The position numbers were made by a program, and so were the translations under genes. Of a DNA stretch of 36,585 bases, positions 25,010 through 33,700 are shown in pieces. The notes beneath the pieces are model-generated. The model was not told the DNA's origin. It worked only from the letters and a program-made list of their open reading frames with translations, and ran no database searches. This DNA comes from Salinibacter grassmerensis (lineage in GTDB: Bacteria > Bacteroidota > Rhodothermia > Rhodothermales > Salinibacteraceae), in contig NZ_CAMTTF010000011.1 in NCBI RefSeq assembly GCF_947077765.1, forward strand, positions 1 to 36,585, read 5' to 3'. Numbering within the stretch: position 1 is the stretch's first letter; the number at the start of each line of letters is the position of its first letter.

Positions 25010-25058
25010 GCATCGGGGCGTGCTGCACTGCCTTCCTTTATCGCCCTACCATCCGTCC

Positions 25059-25829
25059 ATGCCTCCCGACACGTCCCCCGAGCGCACCTCGGTTCCGACC
25101 CTGGAGGTTCCGTCCACGTCCAGCGGGGCGGAGCGTCCCGACGCCACCGAGGGGTCGTCTCCGGCTGGCGGACACGACGAGGCCCTGAAGCACCTGACGT
25201 CGGTGCTGACCCGCCACCTCGCCCCCCTCACGAACACGATCGCCCGCCACGCGGATCGCCTGGTGGACGCGCCTGACCCGAAGCGCCGACGCGAGAGCGC
25301 GATGGACGTGCTGGCGGCCTCCGCCCAAATTGACGACCTGCTGGCGGCACTCCGTCACTACAGCCGCCCCATCGATGCCGCGGCACAGCGCGTGGCCGTG
25401 GCTGATGCCGTGGAGGACACGATCGGCCTGCTCGACGACACGGCGCAGACACGGGTCCGGATGAGGGTGGAACCTGAGGCCGACCGTTCTATCGACGCGG
25501 ACCCGGCGCTCCTCCGCCAGGCCCTGCTCAACCTTCTGAAGAACGCCCTGGAGGCCACGACTGCCCCGGAAACGGTACTCCTGCGCGCCGCTCGCGCCGA
25601 CGACGCGTCCGACGAAGCCCCCCAGGTCGCGTTCGAGGTGTGGAACGACGGGGAGATTGAGCTTGACGACCCGTCCGTGGTCTTCCAGCCATTCTACTCC
25701 GCCCGCCCCCAGCACCTCGGGCTCGGGCTCCCCATCGCGGCCCACATCGCCGAGCAGCACGACGGGTCGCTCCGTCTTTCCACGAACAGCGTCGCGGACG
25801 GCGGGACCTGCTTCACCCTGCAGGTTTGA
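25059..25829 (+). CDS. FlrB/FleS-like flagellar sensor kinase with degenerate catalytic motifs
   Basis: A soluble 256-residue kinase-like protein from the ATG at 25059, with no membrane segment and no PAS domain. A dimerisation region at about 41-105 ends LLAALRHYSRP, as in NtrB-type kinases, and an ATPase domain spans about 112-256 with N box QALLNLLKNALEAT (N162) and G2 LGLGLPIA. Two key positions are odd. Aligning the Pro-Leu of the H-box (P56-L57) puts T51 where the phosphorylated His should be; H53 and H64 are nearby. The G1 Asp that binds adenine is N196 in WNDGEI. It is coded just before the sigma-54 activator and faces flgB, so it likely belongs to flagellar control, but it may be a scaffold rather than an active kinase. 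Confidence 0.8.
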   Translation: MPPDTSPERTSVPTLEVPSTSSGAERPDATEGSSPAGGHDEALKHLTSVLTRHLAPLTNTIARHADRLVDAPDPKRRRESAMDVLAASAQIDDLLAALRHYSRPIDAAAQRVAVADAVEDTIGLLDDTAQTRVRMRVEPEADRSIDADPALLRQALLNLLKNALEATTAPETVLLRAARADDASDEAPQVAFEVWNDGEIELDDPSVVFQPFYSARPQHLGLGLPIAAHIAEQHDGSLRLSTNSVADGGTCFTLQV

Positions 25830-25917
25830 TCCGCGTCGCCTCTCGTCGCCCGCGCACGTTTCTCCGTCCGAGGGCCCCCGTAGTGCCAAACATTCTCACC
25901 CACCGCCCCCGCAAAGC

Positions 25918-27461
25918 ATGAACACAACATCGTCTACGCCCCCCACCACGACTTCTCCTCACATTCTGGCCGTCGACGACGAGGTCATGCTCCATGACGT
26001 CTTCGAGCGTCTGTTTCCGCGCGAGGGGATCGAGGTAACGGCCTGCTCAAGCGGCACAGAGGCAATCGAGCTGCTGGAGGAGGAGGACGCCTTCGACCTC
26101 GTGCTGACCACCCACCAGATGTCGGGGCCCGACGGAATGGAACTTCTGGACCACATCCAGGAGCACCACCCGACGGTTCGCGTCATTCTGCTCTCGGACC
26201 AGGACAACGCGCAGAATGCCGTGCGGGCGATGCAGAAGGGCGCCGCCGACTATATTCCAAAGCCGTTCTCGACCGACGAGCTCGTGGACCGCGTGAAGGA
26301 CCTCCTCGCGGAGCCGGCGCCGTCCGCGCAGTCGGGCAGTCTTCTGGGGGGAGACTCCGCTCCCAGCGCCGCGAACGTCACCTCGGCCGACGGGGCCCCC
26401 ACCGGCAGTGCCGACGACCCGGATCTCTCCACTAGTTCTTCCCTCTCTCCCCAGGACGGGGCGCCGGAGAGCGACGCACAGTTCGTGGGGGAGCACAAGA
26501 GTGTTCAGCACCTCAAGACCATGGTACCCCGGGTTGCGCAGAGCGAGGCCCCCGTCTTCATCCACGGAGAGAGCGGAACGGGGAAGGAGATCCTCTCCCA
26601 GTTGGTCCACGACCGGAGCGCCCGTGCTGACGAACCGTACGTCCCCATCAACTGCGCTGCTCTGCCGAGCGACTTGGTGGAGAGCCACTTGTTCGGGCAC
26701 GTGGAAGGCGCATTCACCGGGGCGGTGGACGACATGGAGGGGGCGTTCGAACAGGCCGACGGAGGGACGTTGCTCCTGGACGAGATCACGGAAATCGATT
26801 GCGGCGTCCAGGCGAAGCTACTTCGCGTGCTGCAGGAGCAGCAATTTCAGAAAGTGGGAGCCTCGGAGAAGAAAGAAGTAGACGTACGCATCGTCGCCAC
26901 GAGCAACCGAGACTTAAGGACGCGGTAGACGAAGGTGCTTTCCGTGAAGACCTGTATCACCGACTGGCGGTGTTTCCGCTCCACGTTCCGCCCCTGCGGG
27001 GTCGACTTTCCGACATCCCCTTGTTGGCCGAACACTTCGTGGAGAAGTACGCCACCCAATACAACCTTCCGGACAAATCCTTGTCACACGGGTTGCTGCA
27101 ACACTTTCAGACCCACAGCTGGCCCGGCAACGTGCGGGAGCTCGAAAACATGATTCATCGGGGCGTAGTGATGGCCGCCGATGCGGACACCATCACGAAA
27201 GAGCATGTGCTGAATGCATCGTTCACGCGGGATGCAACGACCGATGCCGACAGCAATGCCGGTACGGGGGGAACGACACTCACACAACTTTCGGACGGGA
27301 ACGGTCCCCCAACGATCGCCGAGATGGAGCGCAAACTTATTTTGCGTACCGTGTCACAGGAAGACGTAAGTCAGAAACATGCCGCTGAAAAACTCGGCGT
27401 CAGTGCACGTACCATCCGCAACAAGCTACAAGAGTACCGGGACGAAGGATTTTCGATTTAG
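25918..27461 (+). pseudogene. NtrC/FlrC-like sigma-54 activator, frameshifted in the AAA+ domain
   Basis: The 5' frame (25918-26928, 336 codons) codes for a receiver (about 13-130), an acidic Ser-rich linker and most of an AAA+ domain: Walker A GESGTGKE at 217-224, GAFTGA at 264-269 for sigma-54 contact and Walker B GGTLLLDE at 282-289. It ends [13 protein letters not shown]-stop. The next frame goes on without loss from 26916 with [20 protein letters not shown], the sensor-2 region [12 protein letters not shown] and a C-terminal Fis-like HTH ([16 protein letters not shown]). One base is thus missing, or a -1 shift is needed, near 26914-26919. In the receiver the phosphoacceptor Asp is Thr (T65 in LVLTTHQMSGPDG), while D20/D21 and K115 are kept. 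It is the expected activator of the flgB promoter. Whether it is broken, recoded or a sequencing error cannot be told here. Confidence 0.88.
26911..26928 (+). other. Frameshift site in the sigma-54 activator gene
   Basis: In the upstream frame the bases read GAC TTA AGG ACG CGG TAG; read one base back from 26916 they give AAG GAC GCG GTA, which restores the conserved [16 protein letters not shown]. Loss of one base in the short A run at 26916-26917 is the simplest cause. No classical X XXY YYZ slippery heptamer is present. Confidence 0.85.
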
Positions 27462-27472
27462 GATTGACTACG

Positions 27473-27832
27473 TTATCCAAAGAGCTCGGTAAGCGACGAG
27501 GCGACATCCTCTGCCACGTCCGGCTCGGTGAACCGTCCATTTTCGACCTGTTCCTGAAGTTCCGTACGCCGCTCCTCTGAAAGCGAAGCTTCCTCGTTCA
27601 GGGCTTGGCGCCCCCGCTCCACGAGAGCCACGTCCTCTCCACTGAGGCGCTCCTGTGCGGCACGGGCGGCGTCGGAAATCTCCACCTGATCGGTGCCGGC
27701 GGCGTCGGTCGTCTCGGACGACTGCTCCGATGACGCCTCCTCTGAGTTTGCGGCCTGCTGCGCCTCACCGATGTTTTCGTTGCGCGCCGAGTCCGGCTGC
27801 AACGGCCCGGTGGATGGATTCTGAATATTCAT
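27473..27832 (-). CDS. flgM: Anti-sigma-28 factor FlgM
   Basis: A protein of 119 residues from the ATG at 27832. The N-terminal half is Asn/Ser/Glu/Ala-rich and disordered, as in known FlgM. The C-terminal half has the family pattern: VEISDAARAAQE, then RRTELQEQVENGRFTEPDVAEDVASSL. FlgM holds FliA inactive until the hook is complete and FlgM is exported. It has its own sigma-28-type promoter, giving a feedback loop. It is convergent with the sigma-54 activator gene, with only 11 bp between the two stops. Confidence 0.87.
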   Translation of the reverse strand: MNIQNPSTGPLQPDSARNENIGEAQQAANSEEASSEQSSETTDAAGTDQVEISDAARAAQERLSGEDVALVERGRQALNEEASLSEERRTELQEQVENGRFTEPDVAEDVASSLTELFG

Positions 27833-27904
27833 GGGCTCAAGCGCTGTTTGTAAGGAATGGATGTCGGAGCCCCATGCCACGAGCGGCTGCCGTCTTGTGG
27901 AGGG

Positions 27905-27931
27905 TTATCGGGGCGGACACAGATTTATTAA
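27905..27931 (-). promoter_or_regulatory. Sigma-28-type promoter for flgM
   Basis: Minus strand: TTAATAAA, 11 bases, CCCGATAA. The -10 differs from the enterobacterial consensus only at the first base. It begins 24 bases after the stop of the FliT/FlgN-like gene, in an AT-rich stretch. The expected start near 27898 gives a leader of about 66 bases. Confidence 0.75.
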
Positions 27932-27955
27932 GTAAAGAAAACGTTAAGTAATTAG

Positions 27956-28363
27956 TTACCCGCTGAGTTCGGGGGGAAGCACTCCGTCGCGACCGGTCTG
28001 GTCCGGAGTCGAGGAGGCAGTGTGGTCGTCGTATGAGTCGTTTGCACGCTGCAGTCGCTGCAGCTGATTGAGCTCCGCCTCGATCTCGTCCTCCCGCTCG
28101 CGGAGCTGATCTAAAAGGGCCTCGTGCTGGTCGGACAGGGCCTCACGCTTTCGTCGGAGGACACCGTCGGTCTCTTCTGCATCCGGCGTTGTGGACGGGG
28201 ACGCGTCGGCGTCCGTTCCCGCATCCGTCGCAAGCCGGTCAATGGTCCGCGCGCGCCGATCGAGCAGATTTTCCACACGACCCCAGTCATCGGCCTCCAT
28301 CGCCTCGGCAATTCGTTCTCCCAGGTGAAGAAGAGCGTCGAGACGTTCGGCGGACACAGCCAT
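27956..28363 (-). CDS. Putative flagellar export chaperone, FliT/FlgN-like
   Basis: A 135-residue helical protein: AERLDALLHLGERIAEAMEA at 5-24, a spacer rich in Asp/Thr/Ala at about 45-65, then a coiled-coil part (RRKREALSDQHEALLDQLRE, EIEAELNQLQRLQRAND) and a flexible tail. Length and helix layout fit FliT (chaperone of FliD) or FlgN (chaperone of FlgK/FlgL). Its place right after fliS-fliD favours FliT; its place before flgM would favour FlgN. Similarity to either is weak by eye. It lies 46 bp after fliD, in the fliS operon. Confidence 0.65.
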   Translation of the reverse strand: MAVSAERLDALLHLGERIAEAMEADDWGRVENLLDRRARTIDRLATDAGTDADASPSTTPDAEETDGVLRRKREALSDQHEALLDQLREREDEIEAELNQLQRLQRANDSYDDHTASSTPDQTGRDGVLPPELSG

Positions 28364-28409
28364 CTACTCGAAAGGCGCTGTGGCGATGAGCGCGATCCAG
28401 CGACCTCGT

Positions 28410-29900
28410 CTAGAAAAGCCGCTGGCTAATGGACCGCTGCTGATTAGCGAGCGAGCGGATCGTGCTCTGCACCTGTGCAAACCGGCCTCGAAGCTGCTGT
28501 TGGCGGCGCTGGAGGCGCTCGTCGAGACTATCGATCCGGTCGTCGATCCGGTCAATGCTGCTGTCAATGCTATCCTGCCGGTCGTCGAGGAGGCCGCCCG
28601 TGTCCGCGTACTGGTCCACACGCTCTTTCATCCGCGTGGCCACCCCGTCGGGGCCGGCAAACAGGTCCTTTAAGGCGCCCTGGTTTTCCCGGACGGCCGT
28701 ACGAAGGGCATCTTCGTCGGTGAGTTTCAGGGTGCCGTCCCGGTTGGCCTCCACGCCGATGTCCGCGAGGGTATTGAGCCGCTCTGGCTGCCCGTTTACC
28801 GGCCGGGTCGCATCGGTGCGGAGCTGCCGACTCAGGCGCCGGAAGCCTGTATCGTCGGCCAGCTCTCCCTCCTCACCGCTTCCCGGATTGATTTCCGTTT
28901 TCTCTCGGAGAAAAGAGATGACTTCGTTGACTCGGTCGACGAAGTTCTCCACGATGCTTTGTGCCCCTTCCTCGTCTGCTGTGACGTCGAAGGAAGACTC
29001 GGTACCGGTTGCCTTGTCGAGATTAATGGTCACGCCGTCGAGGGCATCTGTGACCTCATTGGAGTTACGGGTCAGCGTCAGGCCGTCCAGAGTAAACTCA
29101 CTGGTCAGCTTTGAGCTCCCCTCATCGCTCCCCACCTTCGTGAGAAACCCTCCTTGCGAGTCGCCGGCCTTCTGACTCGCGTTCACCTGAAGCTCCGAGA
29201 GCAGTCCGTTTCCGGAGTCCGAGAAACCGAGCCGCCCCTGATATCCCTTCTGTGAACTGCGGAGCGAAAGGCGGGCCGTATCACTCGTGGGACTGACCAC
29301 CGACACATCGGGGCGCTCGTCGGACGAAATCACCCCGTCGTCGACCGCCGTCTGGAGCGCATCGTCCACGGCCGTCTGTATATTCCCCAGAATCTCTTTG
29401 TTGGTGGACCCGCTGGGGTCCACAGTCACGCTGACTTGCTCACGGGCATCGGGATTGCTGTCGGTCGGCGAGGCAACCTCAACCGAGAAGGTCTGCTGCC
29501 CGTTGTTGTCAAAGAAGGTGCGCAGGCCGCTTCCTCCAGAATTATAGGTCTTCGACACCCGCCCGTCTTCCGAGGCCAATCGGTCGACGGCCAGTGAATG
29601 GCTGCCCACACTCGCCGTCTCGTCGGCCGACACGCTGAACGCCTCCGTCCCCGAAGCGCCACTGACATTGCGGCTTTCGAACGGGCTGGAGCTGGAGTCG
29701 GCGAGGGTGCTGAGCTGACTCTGAAGCGACGAGAGCTTGCCGTCCAGGTCGCTCACCACCGACTTGGTGCTCTGCTTCTGCTGGCGCTCGTTCTGAAGCT
29801 CCAGCTTGGGCTGGCGCTCAATCTGGAGCGTGCGCTGGATCAGTCGCTGGTACTGAGGGCTCAGGTTTGAGGGGCGAGACGGACCAACAGACGTTCCCAT
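28410..29900 (-). CDS. fliD: Flagellar filament cap protein FliD
   Basis: A 496-residue protein. The N-terminal part has the FliD_N pattern (LIQRTLQIERQPKLELQNER, SDLDGKLSSLQSQLSTL). The centre is rich in Ser, Asp and Gly with FliD-like EFTLDGLTLTRNSNEVTDAL and GVTINLDKAT. The C-terminal coiled coil (DSIDRIDDRI... RRQQQLRGRFAQVQSTIRSL) closes the cap subunit. FliD caps the filament tip and guides flagellin folding. It follows fliS by 51 bp. Confidence 0.94.
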   Translation of the reverse strand: MGTSVGPSRPSNLSPQYQRLIQRTLQIERQPKLELQNERQQKQSTKSVVSDLDGKLSSLQSQLSTLADSSSSPFESRNVSGASGTEAFSVSADETASVGSHSLAVDRLASEDGRVSKTYNSGGSGLRTFFDNNGQQTFSVEVASPTDSNPDAREQVSVTVDPSGSTNKEILGNIQTAVDDALQTAVDDGVISSDERPDVSVVSPTSDTARLSLRSSQKGYQGRLGFSDSGNGLLSELQVNASQKAGDSQGGFLTKVGSDEGSSKLTSEFTLDGLTLTRNSNEVTDALDGVTINLDKATGTESSFDVTADEEGAQSIVENFVDRVNEVISFLREKTEINPGSGEEGELADDTGFRRLSRQLRTDATRPVNGQPERLNTLADIGVEANRDGTLKLTDEDALRTAVRENQGALKDLFAGPDGVATRMKERVDQYADTGGLLDDRQDSIDSSIDRIDDRIDSLDERLQRRQQQLRGRFAQVQSTIRSLANQQRSISQRLF

Positions 29901-29951
29901 GGGTCTCTAGGAGATCAGTGAAGGATATAGCAGGTGGGGCGGGCAGGGCCG

Positions 29952-30266
29952 TCAGGTGGACTGTCCCTCGACGACGCCCTGCCTCCAACCGTCCCGAAGT
30001 TCTTCGAGCAGCCCGCGGATCATGTCGAGGTCTCCTGTCGCGCACTCGTTGAGGCAAAACTCGTAGATGCTCTCCAGACGCTCGGCTAGCTCGCCGCCCT
30101 GCTCCACATTCAGTGCTTTAATGAGCTCCATCAGGACCTCACGAAGGGTATCCCGGTCCTCCTGGTGGCAGGCCTGGATGCCCGCCTCGTAGAGCTTCTC
30201 AATGAGCTTCTCCGGCGAGGCGGTCTGAACCGACTGCTGCTGGTATTGCTGGCGTGCACTGTACAT
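29952..30266 (-). CDS. fliS: Flagellin export chaperone FliS
   Basis: A 104-residue helical protein starting YSARQQYQQQSVQTASPEKLIEKLYEAGIQ, the typical FliS N-terminus. It binds the flagellin C-terminus, prevents early assembly and aids export. It is the first gene of fliS-fliD-FliT-like, with a sigma-28-type promoter 132 bp upstream. It is somewhat shorter than the usual 125-135 residues, with a short tail. Confidence 0.93.
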   Translation of the reverse strand: MYSARQQYQQQSVQTASPEKLIEKLYEAGIQACHQEDRDTLREVLMELIKALNVEQGGELAERLESIYEFCLNECATGDLDMIRGLLEELRDGWRQGVVEGQST

Positions 30267-30782
30267 GAGAATGGATGCAAATTTGAGTCCGACGCAATCA
30301 AAACGGTTGACGACGGGATGCCTTTTTCCTCACGGGAAATGATTTCCGCCCCGGAGAGTCCTTCCGGAGCGACGGCGTCTCTGTCGTTCACCTCTGGTTA
30401 TCGGAGCACCGGGCAATCTTTTAAGGGCGCCCCGTCCCAAAATCCCGTTTTGCCATTCTGGACAGGGGTCTCGTTCCCGCTCACGACGCATTGTACTGCG
30501 TGGCGACAACAGGTGGGTTCCCCTCCACACGTCAGAAAGCAAGCGTCAATGTCCTCCCAAGCCGGAAGCACCGCATCAGTCGCCTCGCGTGTGCAGGACT
30601 CATCCGGCTGAATGGAGGCGTCCCTGCAATCGGTAGATGGTTTCCAGATCGATTTGGGGCAACGAGGAGGCTACGGCTCGGGAGCAGAGCGTCCCTCGAA
30701 GGCACCGACCAGACGGTCGCTCCTGGACGACCGTGTTCGCCACGTGGCCCCATGCGGTTGCGTCGGGCCCCGAGCTCGTTGC
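30267..30782. other. Intergenic region upstream of fliS (516 bp)
   Basis: The part next to fliS holds the sigma-28-type promoter (30398-30424) and a leader of about 125 bases. Between 30430 and 30782 I see no gene, terminator or repeat that I can support; the open frames there have no recognisable protein features. Confidence 0.55.
30398..30424 (-). promoter_or_regulatory. Sigma-28-type promoter for fliS-fliD
   Basis: Minus strand: TTAAAAGA, 11 bases, TCCGATAA, followed by CC. This matches the flagellin promoter closely. The expected start is near 30391, giving a leader of about 125 bases before fliS. Confidence 0.8.
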
Positions 30783-33700
30783 CTACGCCTCCGCGTCGGT
30801 GGTCTCTCCAGCCCTGGGGAGCCGCACGACGAACCGGCTCCCCTCTCCCTTTTCGGTGTTCACCTCAACGTCCCCGTCCATCTCTTCGGTCGCCCTGCGG
30901 GTGACGGCCAGCCCCACCCCGCTGCCCTCATACTCCCGGCTGATGCCCTCCGACGCCTGCCGAAAGGGGGCGAAGAGCTCTTCCGCAGTCTCGGGCTCCA
31001 TCCCAATCCCGGTGTCCTCGACCTCCAGTACGGCCATCTCGTCCTCCTGGTACGTTCGCACCCAGACGTCGCCCCCCGTCTTGGTGTATTTAATGGCGTT
31101 GGAGATGAGATTCTGAACCACGATCTGCACCCCGCCGTCGTCGGCCCGGGCCTGGATGGGCTGGTCTCCGGACTCGACCTGGAGGCAAACCCCTTTGTCC
31201 AGGGCCCTCGGCCGCAGCTCCGCAGCCGTCCGGCGCGCCCGGTCTGCCAGGTCGACGGGCCGACTGTCTAGCTCCATCTGCCCGGCCTCCAGCTTCGACA
31301 GGTTGAGCACCCCCTCCAGGGTGTCGAGGAGGCGCTTGCCGCCCTGCTCGATCAGATGGGCCTTCTGCTCCAGGGAGCCGGACACCGGCGCGTCCAGACC
31401 GCCCACCTCGGCACCAAGGACCTCGGCGAATCCAATGATCGACGTTAACGGGGTGCGGATCTCGTGGCTCATGTTGGCGAGGAATGCGGACTTTAGCCGG
31501 GCCGCTTCCTGCGCCTCGTCTCGGGCCTGCTCGGCGTCGGCGCGGGCTGCCTCCGCCTCCTCCTTCGCCCGGCGCAGGTCCAGCCGGTCGAACTCGCCCG
31601 CCTCCAACGTGCCGACAATGATGATCCCACGCTGCCCGATCGGCACCCCGGCCGCGGAGCGTAGGTCCCCGTAGTCGATGTCGTTCTCCAACGCCCCGGT
31701 ATCAGGGACGACGACCGCCTTCCCGGCCTCCAGCGCACGAGCCGCAACGGTATCGCCGTCGGCCGCATGGGGGTCAGGATCCGGTAGACTGGCGTCGCCC
31801 TCAGCGGTGGTGTTCTTCGGGACGATCTCGTTTCCTTCTACGAAGCCCGTGTGTCGGAACGGATACGCAAAGACATCCTGAAGCACCCCATGCACCTCCG
31901 CAGCGACCTCCTCCTGAGACCCAGCCCGGAGCAACTGGCGGGTTGCATCGTAAAGCGCTTCAATCTTCTCTTTGCGCCTGCGGAGCGCCTGCTCCTGCCC
32001 CTTGCGCTCCGTGACATCGTTGAGGTGAAACAGAGCGCCGCTTACCTCGCCCTCGACGTCCTGAAGGGGCGCGCCACTGACCGACAAAATGCGCCGCGTG
32101 CCGCCCGGCCATTCGATTGCGTGCTCGTACCCAGCGATGGGGGCCTGATCCCGAAGCACCTGCCGGAACGGAAGGTCTTCCTCTGGAATGGGGCGTCCGT
32201 CCACCGTTGTGATCCCCCACTCCGGGTCGTTGAAGGCCCGCTCGGTCACCTCGTTCTTCCCAATGCCCAGCACCTCTTTGGCCCGCTCGTTCGCCCGGGC
32301 GAAGTTGCCCTCCTCGTCCAGCAGCACAATGGCGGCCGGGCTCGTGGACAACAGCCGATCCAGAAGGTCCCGCTCCTCCCGAAGACTGTTTTCTCGATCC
32401 AGTCGATCGAGCACGGCCGTCGCGTAGGTCCCGAGTACCTCAATCAGGCGGATGTCCAATTCGCTGATGGCGCCCGGTTCAGGAGAGGAGACGGCGAGGG
32501 TGCCGTACTCTCCAATCGGCACAACCATCACGGACCGGAGGTCTCCGTAGTCGTGAGAGACCTCAACCTCAGCGGCCTCCAGGTCCGAAATCGTGAGCGT
32601 GTCGCCACTCCGATAGACCTCCGCCACGGCACTGTCCCCGTCGACGTCGAAAGGCGGGCGCTCGGGCATGAACGCAAGCGTCCCCGCCGCCACGTGGGCC
32701 ACCTCCAGGACGCCCTGTCGGGCAAACCGGACGGACACGCCCTGGTGGCCAAGGGCCTCCCGGATGATCTGGACGAGCACCGCGCTGATCTCGTCTTCAC
32801 TGGACGCCCCCAGCAGGCGATCAGCCGTCTCGTAGAGGGTCTCGACCTTTTCGCGTCGCTCCTGCAGGGTACGTTGCCGCTCCTTGCGTTCCGTCACGTC
32901 CCGGGTCGTCCCCACAATCTGCTGCACGATTCCGTTGACAACCACCGGCGCAATGCGGGTCGTCCAGTGGGTCGTCTCGCCGTTCAGGGGCACCGTCTCC
33001 TCGTACTCAAGGGGCTCCCGCCGGCGAAGACACGTCCGGTACCGCTCCGCGACCGCCTCCCCGGCGTCCTCCCCCAGAACATCTTGGGGCGTTTGTCCGC
33101 GGATGCTCCCTTCCGAAAAGCCAGTCTTCTGCTCGTAGGCGGGGTTGACCCGCTGGACGGCGAACGCCGGTCCGCCATCTTTCTCCTCAACGTCGATGAG
33201 GAAGAGCGCGTCCTGGGCGTTCTGGAAGAGCATCTCCGTCTGACGGAGCCGCTGATCTCGCTCTTTCTCGTCGGTGATATCGAGCATGAAGCCGTTGAAG
33301 ACGAGCGCCTCGCCCTCGGCCCCTGGCCGACGCTCCAGGACCGAGGTAAGGAGCAGCCACACCCGCTCTCCATCGGAGCGGTCGAACGGCAGCTCCACCT
33401 GCTCCGGGCGCTCTCCGCTGCGGGCCGCCCGGACGCACTGGTTGTGCCGATCCCGGTACGCATCCGGCACCCGATCTAGAAACTGCTCTTCGAAATCGTC
33501 CGCCTGCGGGGACACCCCAAGGAGCGTCTCGGCCCGCTCGCCGACGAACCGGTACCGACCGGACCCGTCCGGGTCGACCCGGTACTGAAACTCAATGCCC
33601 GGGAGGCTCTGCGACACGCCCCGGAGCCGGTCTACCTCGGACGTTCCGGGCCCCCGTCCCTCGGCGGCCTCGGGCTCCGCAGATACGAAACGACTCCGGA

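Larger units (their letters stand above)
24740..25058. other. Divergent intergenic region between flgB and the flagellar kinase gene
   Basis: This 319-bp space holds two sigma-54-type sites facing outward (24785-24800 minus, 24994-25009 plus). Between them is an AT-rich island at about 24861-24903, notable in this GC-rich DNA, with two short palindromes: AATATATT at 24871-24878 and AAATATTT at 24894-24901. The island is well placed to act as an activator-binding or DNA-bending site for both promoters; that is an inference. Confidence 0.55.

Noticed and set aside
25882-25887. TGGCAC on the minus strand between the kinase and the activator
   Set aside because: No TTGC-like element follows at the right distance and no minus-strand gene starts nearby.
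26911-26919. Programmed -1 ribosomal frameshift in the sigma-54 activator
   Set aside because: Not excluded, but no slippery heptamer is present and GAC TTA cannot re-pair well one base back; a one-base deletion or sequencing error is simpler.
30430-30782. Possible small genes in the space between fliS and the large kinase
   Set aside because: The open frames there have no family motifs, signal peptides or promoter context that would support them.
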